From assembly GCA_964370015.1 (NCBI GenBank), contig CAYJHD010000054.1, positions 1 to 13,406 on the forward strand: 13,406 bases of DNA, read 5' to 3'. Shown piece by piece: positions 5,847 through 12,854 of the stretch. This DNA is from CAYJAD01 sp964370015 (GTDB lineage: Bacteria > Desulfobacterota > Desulfovibrionia > Desulfovibrionales > Desulfovibrionaceae). Within the stretch, counting starts at the first letter, position 1, and each line of letters starts with the position of its first letter. Position numbers and translations under genes: made by a program. Below the pieces are notes generated by a model. It was not told the DNA's origin and ran no database searches. It saw nothing but the letters and a program-made list of their open reading frames with translations.

Positions 5847-7595
5847 TTAGATTCTCGCGGTGATTTCGGGGAATACAATGTAGAACATAAGGTATGCCAT
5901 GGCTAGGGTTAAAGCTAAGTTGAAGCTTTGACCGCAGATGTAAAGGATAACCGGCTTGCCGCCCTTGAAGTAGTGGGCGAGCTCGCGGAAGTTGGTACCA
6001 AGGCCGATGGCGGCAAAGGACAGGTTAAAGCACCAGCCGCGCAAAGGAGAGGTTAAGCTCTTGATGGTACCTGCGGTGAGGAGGCCTTGGCTCATGTCAG
6101 AACCAAGTTCACCGGAGATGATGGAACAGATGATGGATGCGGCAAGGAAGCCCAAAACGAATTTGGGGAAACGGTGCCAGATTTCCATGAGGCCCACTTG
6201 GGCGCCTTCTTGGCGTTCCACTTTGGTTACCCAGTATACAGCCACACCAAAGGCTGTCACACCGATGAGCACGTTTTGAATCATTTTAATGGTGGCGGCC
6301 ACGTACATGGCTTTTTCACCAAGGAATGCACCTGCAGCGGCCACGGCGCCTGTGGCGTCGATGGTACCACCAATCCAAGCACCACCAAGTACGGCGGGCA
6401 AGTTCAAGGCACCGATGACGGCAGGCATAACCACCATCATGATGGCGGTGAAGAGTAAGGAGATACCCACAGCAAGGGTAAGTTCTTCTTTCTTAGCGCG
6501 ACACGCTGCAGCTGTGGCGATGGCGGCAGAAGTACCACACACGGACATGTCTGCAGAAATGGTCATGTTCAAAGTCTTGGAAGGCATCTTTAAGACTTTT
6601 TGACCAAAAATATAGGTGGTGATAAGTACCACAGGTGTTACTACCCAAGCTACGAAGAGACCGGGAACACCAATGGCGATGATTTTATCCATGAGGATTT
6701 CTGCGCCAAGGAGCACGAGACCTGTTTTGATGTAGTATTCCACTTGCAAAGCAGGTTTCACCCAGTTGGGCGTGCCCACGGTGTTGGCTATGATCATACC
6801 AAGGATAATGGCCCAAGCTTCTGTGCCAATGCCCCAGTAGCGCATATTCATTTGGCCACCCATCATGAGGGCAAAGATGGTGAAGGCAAATAAGCCAATG
6901 AAGCCTATGATAAACTTAGGCACGTTTTGACCCATGGCGGCAATACCAATGCTAAAGATAAGAGCCAAAGATATCATCATTACAGGTAATGTAGGTAAGA
7001 TATTAAAGGGCTTTACCTTAGCTTTGGAAGCTGCAGAAGCAGAGGTGCGCTCTGCGCCGCGCCAATCGGTGATTTTTGCGTCGGCCACAGCGTTAAGATC
7101 TGCATTTTTAAATTGTGCCAAAGATGCTGCTTTTTCTGCCAAAAGGGCCATAGCTTTGGCTTCAGCGGCCATGGCTTTGGCTTTGGCGGCCTTGGGGGCA
7201 GCAGCTTCATTGATGGCGTCGGCTTGCTCTTGGCTGAGCATGAAGGCGGCCATGGGGTTGTTGGACCAACGCGCAGGGCTCTTCATGTAATCTTTAATGG
7301 CCGCGCCAAAGGCTGTGGGGGCAAATTTTACTTTTTTGCTATTTTGAGCTTCGTACCATGCCACGGTTTTAAAGGGGGCACGGGCTGCTTCTTGGGCCAT
7401 GATGGCTTCAGCCGCAGCAATTTTTTCCAAGGCCATTTTTTTGTTTTCGGCTGGGAAAGAAAACACATACAGGTATAAGCCTAAAGATATGAAAATAAGA
7501 CCAAGCCATATGGCCCAATAATCTTCTTTTTTCCATAAATCCGACAAAGATGATTGCGCCTTGTCGATGACAACGTCTGAATTTTGTTGAGCCAT
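5847..7595 (-). CDS. YeiH/UPF0324-family transporter with long N-terminal extension
   Basis: Residues about 200-582 match the YeiH/UPF0324 membrane family (Cons_hypoth698), with 'KTGLVLLGAEI' (290-300), 'ADMSVCGTSAAIATAAACRAK', 'GGTIDATGAVAAAGAFLG' and 'IGLGTNFREL', and about ten membrane segments. Relatives (TauZ, SuyZ) have been proposed as sulfate exporters in sulfonate degraders, so the substrate here may be an inorganic or organic sulfur anion, but this is not shown. The usual length is about 350 aa and this protein has 582. The extra part is an N-terminal membrane segment (28-46) and a roughly 150-residue loop (48-197), predicted extracytoplasmic, with an Ala/Lys/Glu-rich helical stretch at 121-165. 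The start is ATG 7595 because GGAGGA (7599-7604) lies just upstream. An in-frame ATG at 7649 lacks this. Confidence 0.85.
   Translation of the reverse strand: MAQQNSDVVIDKAQSSLSDLWKKEDYWAIWLGLIFISLGLYLYVFSFPAENKKMALEKIAAAEAIMAQEAARAPFKTVAWYEAQNSKKVKFAPTAFGAAIKDYMKSPARWSNNPMAAFMLSQEQADAINEAAAPKAAKAKAMAAEAKAMALLAEKAASLAQFKNADLNAVADAKITDWRGAERTSASAASKAKVKPFNILPTLPVMMISLALIFSIGIAAMGQNVPKFIIGFIGLFAFTIFALMMGGQMNMRYWGIGTEAWAIILGMIIANTVGTPNWVKPALQVEYYIKTGLVLLGAEILMDKIIAIGVPGLFVAWVVTPVVLITTYIFGQKVLKMPSKTLNMTISADMSVCGTSAAIATAAACRAKKEELTLAVGISLLFTAIMMVVMPAVIGALNLPAVLGGAWIGGTIDATGAVAAAGAFLGEKAMYVAATIKMIQNVLIGVTAFGVAVYWVTKVERQEGAQVGLMEIWHRFPKFVLGFLAASIICSIISGELGSDMSQGLLTAGTIKSLTSPLRGWCFNLSFAAIGLGTNFRELAHYFKGGKPVILYICGQSFNLALTLAMAYLMFYIVFPEITARI
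7150..7191 (-). repeat. Tandem 21-base repeat coding an Ala-Lys heptad
   Basis: Two adjacent 21-base units (7150-7170 and 7171-7191) are identical at 18 of 21 positions. On the - strand they encode the near-repeat AKAMAAE / AKAMALL in the Ala-rich loop of the transporter. This is consistent with growth of the loop by slippage or local duplication. Confidence 0.7.
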
Positions 7596-7624
7596 ACTTC
7601 CTCCATTTTGTGAATCATAAACCT

Positions 7625-7654
7625 GAGACTTGTGGAACAGTTTTAACAAGCCTC
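7625..7654 (-). other. Hairpin upstream of the YeiH-type gene
   Basis: On the - strand, GAGGCTTGT / ACAAGTCTC form nine pairs (one G-U) around a 12-base loop, 29 bases before the transporter start. The G-U pair works only in a - strand transcript, while on the + strand it would be an A-C mismatch. No T-tract follows. It sits between the MEMO gene stop (7688) and the transporter SD, so it may be a leader structure or a weak processing site. Confidence 0.35.
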
Positions 7655-7687
7655 ACTTCCTGTCATTTATGCACGCCTCTGACTTTT

Positions 7688-8539
7688 TTAGCAAGTGTTT
7701 TTTGGCACAAAAAGGCCGGCATAACCCACTGTTCTTTGTTTATCGCCTCCTTTTTCATAAGAAGTCGTGTGGGTTACGAGCTTGCACTTTTTTGCACCAA
7801 GATGCTTGCACGCATATATGGCCATGATGGCGGGAAAAACGCCGCACATGGAAATATTATGTGTTTTTACGGTTTGATATAATTCTAACGGATCAAGTTT
7901 TTCCATGGCTTCCAAAGCCATGAGATCAAGTTTGGTGGTTTGCTCATGATTGGAAAAATGATGCATGTCTGAAGACAGCACGAGGGCCACATCTTGCCCC
8001 TCATTGTGCATATCATGCATGAGCCCTGCCAGCATGAGCCCTGCACGCTGAAGCGTTTCAAAATTGCCGTTGCCCACGCAAATGGGAACCATGCGAAAAT
8101 GAGGCACATGCTCTTGCAAAAAGGGCATGAGTACTTCGAGGGAGTGCTCTTGTGCATGGGCGGCGGTGTCTGCCTCAAACCCTGCGCCGCAATCAAGAAT
8201 CCTTTGGGCCACATCTTCGGCAATGGCCATGGGGCCAAGGGGGCTTTGCCAATGGCCTTTATGCCATACGGCAAGGCCAGAGCGCGCTGTGCCTTGTCTT
8301 GTGTGGTTGGGGCCCAGCACCACAAGGGTTTGCGGTAAGCACACATGGGCTAGCGTTTGCGCCATGACATGCCCGCAATAGAAGTGGCCTGCATGGGGCA
8401 GCATCACCATATGAACATCTTGAGGAGTCTCGGTGAGCTGAGCTTGCGCATGCTGTAAGGAATGCTGCACGTAGGCGCGTAATTTTTCTGTATCGTCTTG
8501 ATAAAAAGAACCAGCCACATGGGCTGTGCGTACGTGCAT
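7688..8539 (-). CDS. MEMO1-family protein (AmmeMemoRadiSam system protein B)
   Basis: This 283-aa protein covers the full MEMO family. The conserved metal/active-site positions are all present: 'LPHAG' with His49, 'GPNHT' with His79, 'EHSLEV' with Glu131-His132, 'SSDMHHF' with His194 and 'MCG' with Cys232. The fold is related to class III extradiol dioxygenases and human MEMO1, which has been reported as a metal-dependent redox protein; the bacterial role is not established. In many genomes it sits with AMMECR1 and a radical-SAM gene, but neither is visible here. The start is ATG 8539, with GAGG at 8545-8548 five bases upstream, and a promoter is visible further up (8591-8619). The transporter gene begins 92 bases downstream without an obvious terminator, so the two may be co-transcribed. 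Confidence 0.92.
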   Translation of the reverse strand: MHVRTAHVAGSFYQDDTEKLRAYVQHSLQHAQAQLTETPQDVHMVMLPHAGHFYCGHVMAQTLAHVCLPQTLVVLGPNHTRQGTARSGLAVWHKGHWQSPLGPMAIAEDVAQRILDCGAGFEADTAAHAQEHSLEVLMPFLQEHVPHFRMVPICVGNGNFETLQRAGLMLAGLMHDMHNEGQDVALVLSSDMHHFSNHEQTTKLDLMALEAMEKLDPLELYQTVKTHNISMCGVFPAIMAIYACKHLGAKKCKLVTHTTSYEKGGDKQRTVGYAGLFVPKNTC

Positions 8540-8590
8540 TTCAACCTCATTCTGTTAACTGTTCTGTAAAACAAATAGAGAGCCATCAGT

Positions 8591-8619
8591 ACAATACGAA
8601 AAAAAGAGTACTTTTTCAA
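8591..8619 (-). promoter_or_regulatory. Sigma70-type promoter for the MEMO gene
   Basis: On the - strand, TTGAAA (8614-8619) and TATTGT (8591-8596) are separated by exactly 17 bases. They match the -35 consensus at 5 of 6 positions and the -10 consensus at 4 of 6. Transcription would start near 8584, about 45 bases before the ATG at 8539. It lies downstream of the terminator of the preceding gene, as expected for a new unit. Confidence 0.6.
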
Positions 8620-8673
8620 CGATTAATTGTGATTTTTTTACATCTTACGTCGTATGTGTGCGTAATAAATAAA

Positions 8674-8707
8674 GCCCTCAAAATCTTTTCATAGAGATTT
8701 TGAGGGC
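8674..8707 (-). terminator. Intrinsic terminator after the DUF4139 gene
   Basis: The 13-bp perfect stem GCCCTCAAAATCT (8674-8686) / AGATTTTGAGGGC (8695-8707) has an 8-base loop. Read on the - strand, it is followed by TTTATTTATT. It lies 29 bases past the stop of the DUF4139 gene and separates it from the MEMO unit. Confidence 0.88.
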
Positions 8708-8736
8708 CATAGAAAAATATTTTTTGTAAAATATAT

Positions 8737-10323
8737 TTATCTGCCTGGGTTCACAGACATTTCCTTGGGAGCCTTAACGGTGATATCGCGAGTGAGCACG
8801 CTTTGTCCCTTGGCAGGCACTGTAATATTCCAGACGAAGGTTTCATCTGGTCCCTTGGTGGCCGCAGGTTTGTCTTGATAGCTCACAGACATGTCCTTGT
8901 GGCTGAGCTGGGTTTGTGGCTCTTCTATGCGCACCACAAGCTCTTGAGGACGTTTGTTGATGATGGTGTAGGTCCAGCCGTAGTTCCAGATTTTTTCTTT
9001 ACTGATGAGCCCTTCCACATCGCTTTTGCGAATGTCTTTTTTGATGTCGATGCTCACCAAAGGATCCACCCCAAAGTAGAAAGACATCACATCTTTCTTG
9101 GTTTCAAAGACGCCTTGACCCACAGGTACACCGTCCAACAAATAGGAAATATCACCCATGGGCAGGAATTTGCCCTTAAGGTCATAAGAGGCAGTCAACC
9201 ACACTTTACCGCCATCATTATAGGAGGAAGGACGAGCCATGCGTTCCAATGCTGTATTGAGGTTTTGCTCTTCTAAAATGAACGTGGTGTTGCCTTCGGG
9301 CACAGGCACGTTTTTCTTCAATGTCCACACGGCCAAGGTGGAATCATCGGCAAAGCCTCCTGCCATGGCATTGTCAGCCATTTGACTTTTAGCCATCATG
9401 GCTCTGGGGGCTTCGGCGGAGTACATGATTCTTTCGTCTTGCTCGCTTACTATCCACGGCTGCACAGGTGGTGGGTTTTGCCCATTGCCACGAGCGGTGC
9501 TCAGTTGAATGTCGGTGTTGTTCCAGTCAAGGTCGCTGTTTTGCGTGATTTGCGCCATGAGCTTGAAGTTAATGGTGTTGGAGGTGGAGTTGGCATCGAT
9601 GACATAGGTGGGACGCCAAAAACTGCCTTCCAAGGTGTAGGAATAATCAAGAAGAATGCTTTGTCCCACAGGTAAATCCGTATCTATACCAATGACCAAT
9701 TGCTGGCTTAGGGGGGTGCCGTCTTTAAAAAGAGCAGCGCGAGCATTGGCCATGTCCAACTCTTGTTGGGCCGACTGCATGCGTGTGCCTATGAGGGCAA
9801 AGGTGGGCTGAGCTTTTTTCATGGCTTCTGCGGCTTCCAGCGGTGGCAGTTTAGCAATGGGCTCAAGCAAAGCGTCGTATTGCGCCTGCAAAGAGGTGAG
9901 CGCACCGGCCAAAGAATGTGCCATGGATTCATAGGTTATGCGTTGTTTTTCCATGAAACCTTGAGGTTTGAAGGGCATGGCTGTTTCCGTTTGCCATGCG
10001 AGCAAAGTGCCATTGTTGTCTGGCAAGGTGAGTTGAATATTGCTGGCTTGCTTGGGCAAGGGCAACACCAAGGCTTTGCGGCCGTGATGGTCAATGATTT
10101 TCAAATTACTTTGAGCGAAAGCGCGAGTATTTTCGTAGTTTAAAATAACTTTATGGGGCACAGAAGGAATGCCAAGATTGTTACGCTGCTGCACCGCAGA
10201 CGCTTTTTGCGCCTTGGTAGCCAAGGGGGGCATGGCTTCTGCGGACACAGCCACAGAAGGGGAAAAGTTTAGGCACAGACCTGTGAAAGCAAGGGCAAGA
10301 GCCCATTGTTTTTGCATATTCAT
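8737..10323 (-). CDS. Exported DUF4139-family protein (mucoidy-inhibitor-like)
   Basis: This 528-aa secreted protein has a signal peptide at residues 1-28, with likely cleavage after AVSA and a hydrophobic core LALAFTGLCL. Residues about 55-115 form a beta-rich N-terminal part. Residues about 124-200 form an Ala/Gln-rich helical stretch. The rest, from about 205, looks like the DUF4139 beta domain, with 'SFWRPTYVIDANS' and 'DIQLSTARGNGQNPPP' as typical landmarks ('SWRP.Y', 'LSTA.P'). Some relatives are called mucoidy inhibitor MuiA, but the biochemical role is unknown; an envelope or periplasmic role is likely. The start is ATG 10323, with AAGGA seven bases upstream; ATG 10317 is an alternative. 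It lies 75 bases downstream of pyrC with a terminator between, and I see no clear promoter, so read-through from pyrBC is possible. Confidence 0.8.
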   Translation of the reverse strand: MNMQKQWALALAFTGLCLNFSPSVAVSAEAMPPLATKAQKASAVQQRNNLGIPSVPHKVILNYENTRAFAQSNLKIIDHHGRKALVLPLPKQASNIQLTLPDNNGTLLAWQTETAMPFKPQGFMEKQRITYESMAHSLAGALTSLQAQYDALLEPIAKLPPLEAAEAMKKAQPTFALIGTRMQSAQQELDMANARAALFKDGTPLSQQLVIGIDTDLPVGQSILLDYSYTLEGSFWRPTYVIDANSTSNTINFKLMAQITQNSDLDWNNTDIQLSTARGNGQNPPPVQPWIVSEQDERIMYSAEAPRAMMAKSQMADNAMAGGFADDSTLAVWTLKKNVPVPEGNTTFILEEQNLNTALERMARPSSYNDGGKVWLTASYDLKGKFLPMGDISYLLDGVPVGQGVFETKKDVMSFYFGVDPLVSIDIKKDIRKSDVEGLISKEKIWNYGWTYTIINKRPQELVVRIEEPQTQLSHKDMSVSYQDKPAATKGPDETFVWNITVPAKGQSVLTRDITVKAPKEMSVNPGR

Positions 10324-10361
10324 GGATATTTCCTTTATGAGTGATGTGTGAGGGAGTGGAG

Positions 10362-10396
10362 AAAAGGGGGCAAAGCTTTTGAGCTCTGCCCCTTTT
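10362..10396 (-). terminator. Terminator after pyrC
   Basis: AAAAGGGG (10362-10369) pairs with CCCCTTTT (10389-10396). A bulged G is followed by CA/TG, and an inner AGCT/AGCT closes a TTTG loop. On the - strand the stem ends in TTTTC two bases after the pyrC stop. The T-tract lies mostly within the stem, so read-through into the DUF4139 gene is plausible. Confidence 0.65.
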
Positions 10397-10398
10397 TA

Positions 10399-11664
10399 TT
10401 AAACGATTTTATGGCCGCCAATCCAGTGCGCCACCACGCGGCCCGGCAATTCTTGTCCTTTGAAGGGAGTATTGCAACTTTTGGAATGTACGGTGCTCTC
10501 TTCCACAGTCCATGTGGCCTTGGGATCAAAGAGGAAGAAATCCGCTGGGTCTTCGGGGGCAAAGCCATTGTAAGGCAGAGCAAATATCTCCGCAGGGCGT
10601 GTGCTCCAAAGGCGTTGCACATCGGCAGGGGTGAGCACATTTTCCTGCACCAACTTCCATGTGAGGCTAAGGGCAAGATCAAGGCCGGTGAAGCCATTGG
10701 GGGCTTCATCCAGCGGGCAATCTTTTTCGTGGGCCGCATGGGGAGCATGGTCGGTCACCAGAATGTCTACAATGCCTTCCTTCACCGCTTGGCGTAAGGC
10801 TTCTCTGTCTTCTGGGGTGCGTAAGGGCGGATTCACCTTGGCATAGGTGCCGTAATTTTCCAATGCAGTGTCATCCAATAAGAGATAGTGCGGGCAGGTT
10901 TCCGCCGTGACTTGCACGCCGCGTTCCTTGGCCCAACGCAATAAATCCACCACGGACTTACAAGACACGTGCGCGATGTGCACGGGTAAGTGTAAATATT
11001 CTGCCAAGAGAATATCACGAGCCGCTTGCATGGCTTCACCCACATGGGGCTGACCCTTAACGCCAATGCGTCCGCTGGTGACGCCTTCATTCATGTGCGC
11101 CCCTTTGGCAAGGGAAGCATCTTCGCAGTGATCAATGACAATGAGATTTAAGTCAGAAGCGTATTCCATGATGCGGCGCATGAGTTCGGTATTTTCCATG
11201 GAATGCCCATCATTGGAAATGGCCACGCAACCGGCATCTTTAAGTTCCGCCAAAGGAGCCATTTCTTTGCCCAAGAGGCCTGTGGTGGCAGCACCAATGG
11301 GATACACAAAGGGGCCGTGAGGATAAACTTTTTTGCCTTGCTCAATGATGAAGCGGGTCACGGCGGCGCTGTCGTTGACGGGTTTGGTATTGGCCATACA
11401 CATGACGGCACCAAATCCACCATGGGCTGCGGCACTTAAACCGCTGGCCACGTCTTCTTTCCACTCGTAACCGGGTTCACGCAAGTGCACATGGGCATCT
11501 ATGAGAGAAGGGAAAACCAAAAGTCCCTTGGCGTCAAAAACTTCTGCCTCTTGGGGAATGGGTTTACCGTGGGGCATCATGGTGCGAATACGACCATTTT
11601 CCACGTGAATATCCACGCGGGCGCCTAAGTAATCAGCATCTTTTATACATAATAAGGAAGACAT
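10399..11664 (-). CDS. pyrC: Dihydroorotase (class I)
   Basis: The enzyme (421 aa) closes N-carbamoyl-aspartate to dihydroorotate, the third step of de novo pyrimidine synthesis, in the cytoplasm. The amidohydrolase metal site is complete: 'DAHVHLREPG' with His58 and His60, 'AISNDGHS' with Asp152, 'VIDHCED' with His179, 'HIAHVS' with His232 and 'VTDHAPH' with Asp305. The DxHxHLREPG signature and the length near 420 place it in the class I type found beside pyrB, not the shorter E. coli type. The start is ATG 11664. Its AGGAG (11670-11674) overlaps the pyrB stop codon, and the two genes are eight bases apart, so translation is probably coupled. Class I dihydroorotases can form a complex with PyrB (known from Aquifex; inferred here). 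Confidence 0.96.
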   Translation of the reverse strand: MSSLLCIKDADYLGARVDIHVENGRIRTMMPHGKPIPQEAEVFDAKGLLVFPSLIDAHVHLREPGYEWKEDVASGLSAAAHGGFGAVMCMANTKPVNDSAAVTRFIIEQGKKVYPHGPFVYPIGAATTGLLGKEMAPLAELKDAGCVAISNDGHSMENTELMRRIMEYASDLNLIVIDHCEDASLAKGAHMNEGVTSGRIGVKGQPHVGEAMQAARDILLAEYLHLPVHIAHVSCKSVVDLLRWAKERGVQVTAETCPHYLLLDDTALENYGTYAKVNPPLRTPEDREALRQAVKEGIVDILVTDHAPHAAHEKDCPLDEAPNGFTGLDLALSLTWKLVQENVLTPADVQRLWSTRPAEIFALPYNGFAPEDPADFFLFDPKATWTVEESTVHSKSCNTPFKGQELPGRVVAHWIGGHKIV

Positions 11665-11672
11665 AGGTACTC

Positions 11673-12617
11673 CTAATCCTTAGTTCTTTGAGCAAGTAAA
11701 TAAAGAATAGCCATGCGTGTGGCCACACCTGCGCTCACTTGGTCTAATACCAAGCTATTGGGCGCATCGGCCACGGCGGCGGAAATTTCTAAGCCGCGAT
11801 TCATGGGGCCGGGGTGTAAAACCATGGCTGAAGGCTTTGCCATGCTCACCAATTGCGGTGTGAGGCAATAGCGGCGAGAGTATTCAGCTAAGGAGGGTAA
11901 CAGTCCGGCTTCTTGGCGTTCCAATTGCAAGCGCAAGCACATGATGGCATCACAATCTTGCACGGCCTTGTGTAAGTCATTGTAAATTTCCACGGGCCAT
12001 GTGCCAATGCCTGCAGGCAGGAGAGTGCGCGGTGCGCAGACGCGTACCTTTACGCCCAGCATGGTGAGGAGATGAATATTGGAGCGCGCCACGCGGCTGT
12101 GGGCCACGTCGCCAAGGATGAGCAGGGTTTTTCCTGCAAAATCACTTCCCCAAATGCTGCGTAAAGAAAAGCAATCCAGTAAGGCTTGTGTGGGGTGAGC
12201 ATGCCAGCCATCGCCACCATTGACAATGCCGCAAGGCAAAAGCTCCGCAAGGTATTGTGCCGCGCCACTGCTGGAGTGACGGATGACAATGACATCGGGG
12301 TTCATGGCTTGTAATGTGAGGCCCGTGTCTTTGAGGCTTTCGCCTTTTTTGATACTGGAGCCGCTTTTACCCAAAGCAAAGGTGTCTGCAGAAAGGCGTT
12401 TGCCTGCCACATCAAAGGAGGTTTTGGTGCGCGTGCTATCCTCTGAGAAAAAGAGGATGATGCTCTTTCCCTTGAGTGTGGGAACTTTTTTCACTGGTCT
12501 TTGGTTAATCTCTTGAAAATTTGCAGCCAATTCCATGATGTGATGCACGTCGTCGGTGGAAAGCTGCGTCACATCCAGTAAATCTTTGTGGCGCCATTGA
12601 TAGGGTACTTCATTCAT
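11673..12617 (-). CDS. pyrB: Aspartate carbamoyltransferase catalytic chain
   Basis: The enzyme (314 aa) joins carbamoyl phosphate and aspartate, the committed step of pyrimidine synthesis. Signatures are the carbamoyl-phosphate loop 'STRTKTSF' (61-68), 'SSIKKGESLKDT' with Ser88 and Lys91 of the mobile loop, Arg113-His114, 'HPTQ' (141-144), 'HSRVARSN' (173-180), 'RLQ' (229-231) and 'HPGPMNRG' (268-275). No pyrI regulatory-chain gene is visible. The start is uncertain. ATG 12617 gives the family-typical N-terminus and is chosen, although its SD (AGAAG) is weak. An in-frame GTG at 12653 would add 12 residues and has AGGAG (12658-12662) four bases upstream. A leader ORF and terminator hairpin lie directly upstream, so expression is probably controlled by attenuation. 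Confidence 0.95.
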   Translation of the reverse strand: MNEVPYQWRHKDLLDVTQLSTDDVHHIMELAANFQEINQRPVKKVPTLKGKSIILFFSEDSTRTKTSFDVAGKRLSADTFALGKSGSSIKKGESLKDTGLTLQAMNPDVIVIRHSSSGAAQYLAELLPCGIVNGGDGWHAHPTQALLDCFSLRSIWGSDFAGKTLLILGDVAHSRVARSNIHLLTMLGVKVRVCAPRTLLPAGIGTWPVEIYNDLHKAVQDCDAIMCLRLQLERQEAGLLPSLAEYSRRYCLTPQLVSMAKPSAMVLHPGPMNRGLEISAAVADAPNSLVLDQVSAGVATRMAILYLLAQRTKD

Positions 12618-12674
12618 AATGATACTTCTGGTGTTGTGGGTTAGCGAATACACATCGCTCCTAGAGCTTTTGAC

Positions 12675-12699
12675 AAAAAAAATTCCTCATAAAGAGGAA
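12675..12699 (-). terminator. Attenuator-like terminator just upstream of pyrB
   Basis: On the - strand, TTCCTC (12699-12694) and GAGGAA (12688-12683) form a 6-bp stem with a TTTAT loop, followed at once by eight T (12682-12675). Only 12 bases separate the T-tract from the AGGAG at 12658-12662, too few for a separate pyrB promoter, so transcripts reaching pyrB must pass this site. The stem is short and half AT, so termination is probably conditional. It could also be the terminator of the gene to the right, but that gene stops more than 200 bases away. Confidence 0.65.
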
Positions 12700-12705
12700 A
12701 TGGGT

Positions 12706-12759
12706 TTAGAGAGAAATACTATGCACAGATATGAAATGTAATGTATGTCGATTATCCAT
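12706..12759 (-). CDS. Putative 17-aa leader peptide of the pyrBC attenuator
   Basis: The ORF reads MDNRHTLHFISVHSISL and stops at TAA 12706-12708. AGGAG (12766-12770) is six bases upstream of the ATG at 12757-12759, one of the best ribosome-binding sites in the window. The stop lies six bases before the terminator stem, so a ribosome finishing the ORF would cover its left arm. The second half of the leader is U-rich (about 17 of 34 bases). This matches UTP-sensing attenuation, in which slow transcription at U residues lets the ribosome catch up and block the terminator, as in E. coli pyrBI and pyrE. The three His codons are scattered, arguing against a histidine sensor. An AT-rich TATATTATC (12772-12780) just upstream could be a -10 element, but its -35 is poor. 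The sequence resembles no leader peptide I know. Confidence 0.55.
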   Translation of the reverse strand: MDNRHTLHFISVHSISL

Positions 12760-12768
12760 GTTTCTCTC
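12709..12768 (-). promoter_or_regulatory. Inverted repeat that could hide the leader SD
   Basis: In the - strand transcript, GAGAGAAA (12768-12761), which overlaps the leader SD, is exactly complementary to UUUCUCUC (12716-12709) at the end of the leader ORF. The result is an 8-bp stem with the start codon and most of the ORF in a 44-base loop. A translating ribosome would open it. It could limit re-initiation on the leader after the RNA is complete. Confidence 0.4.
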
Positions 12769-12854
12769 CTAGATAATATATGCCGTCTTCTACCATGAAG
12801 GGGCGGGGCTGTAAAGAGCAAGAAAGAGCCTCTCGTAGCTTTTTCCATAAGTGT

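Noticed and set aside
5992..7478. Several + strand ORFs of 95-123 codons opposite the YeiH-type gene
   Set aside because: They are antisense to a conserved membrane protein, with Gly/His/Ala-rich low-complexity translations and no SD.
8803..10143. + strand ORFs opposite the DUF4139 gene, up to 157 codons
   Set aside because: They are antisense shadows; the - strand frame has the signal peptide, SD, terminator and family motifs.
10348..10797. 149-codon + strand ORF opposite pyrC
   Set aside because: It lies opposite the catalytic part of a conserved dihydroorotase and has no homology I recognise.
12706..12759. Histidine-sensing reading of the leader peptide
   Set aside because: Its three His codons are scattered rather than in a run, and the downstream genes are for pyrimidine, not histidine, synthesis.
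12823..12844. Hairpin AAAGAGC / GCTTTTT as terminator of the glycan gene
   Set aside because: It forms only with a G-U pair on the + strand. On the - strand, where a terminator would be needed, it has a mismatch and no good T-tract.
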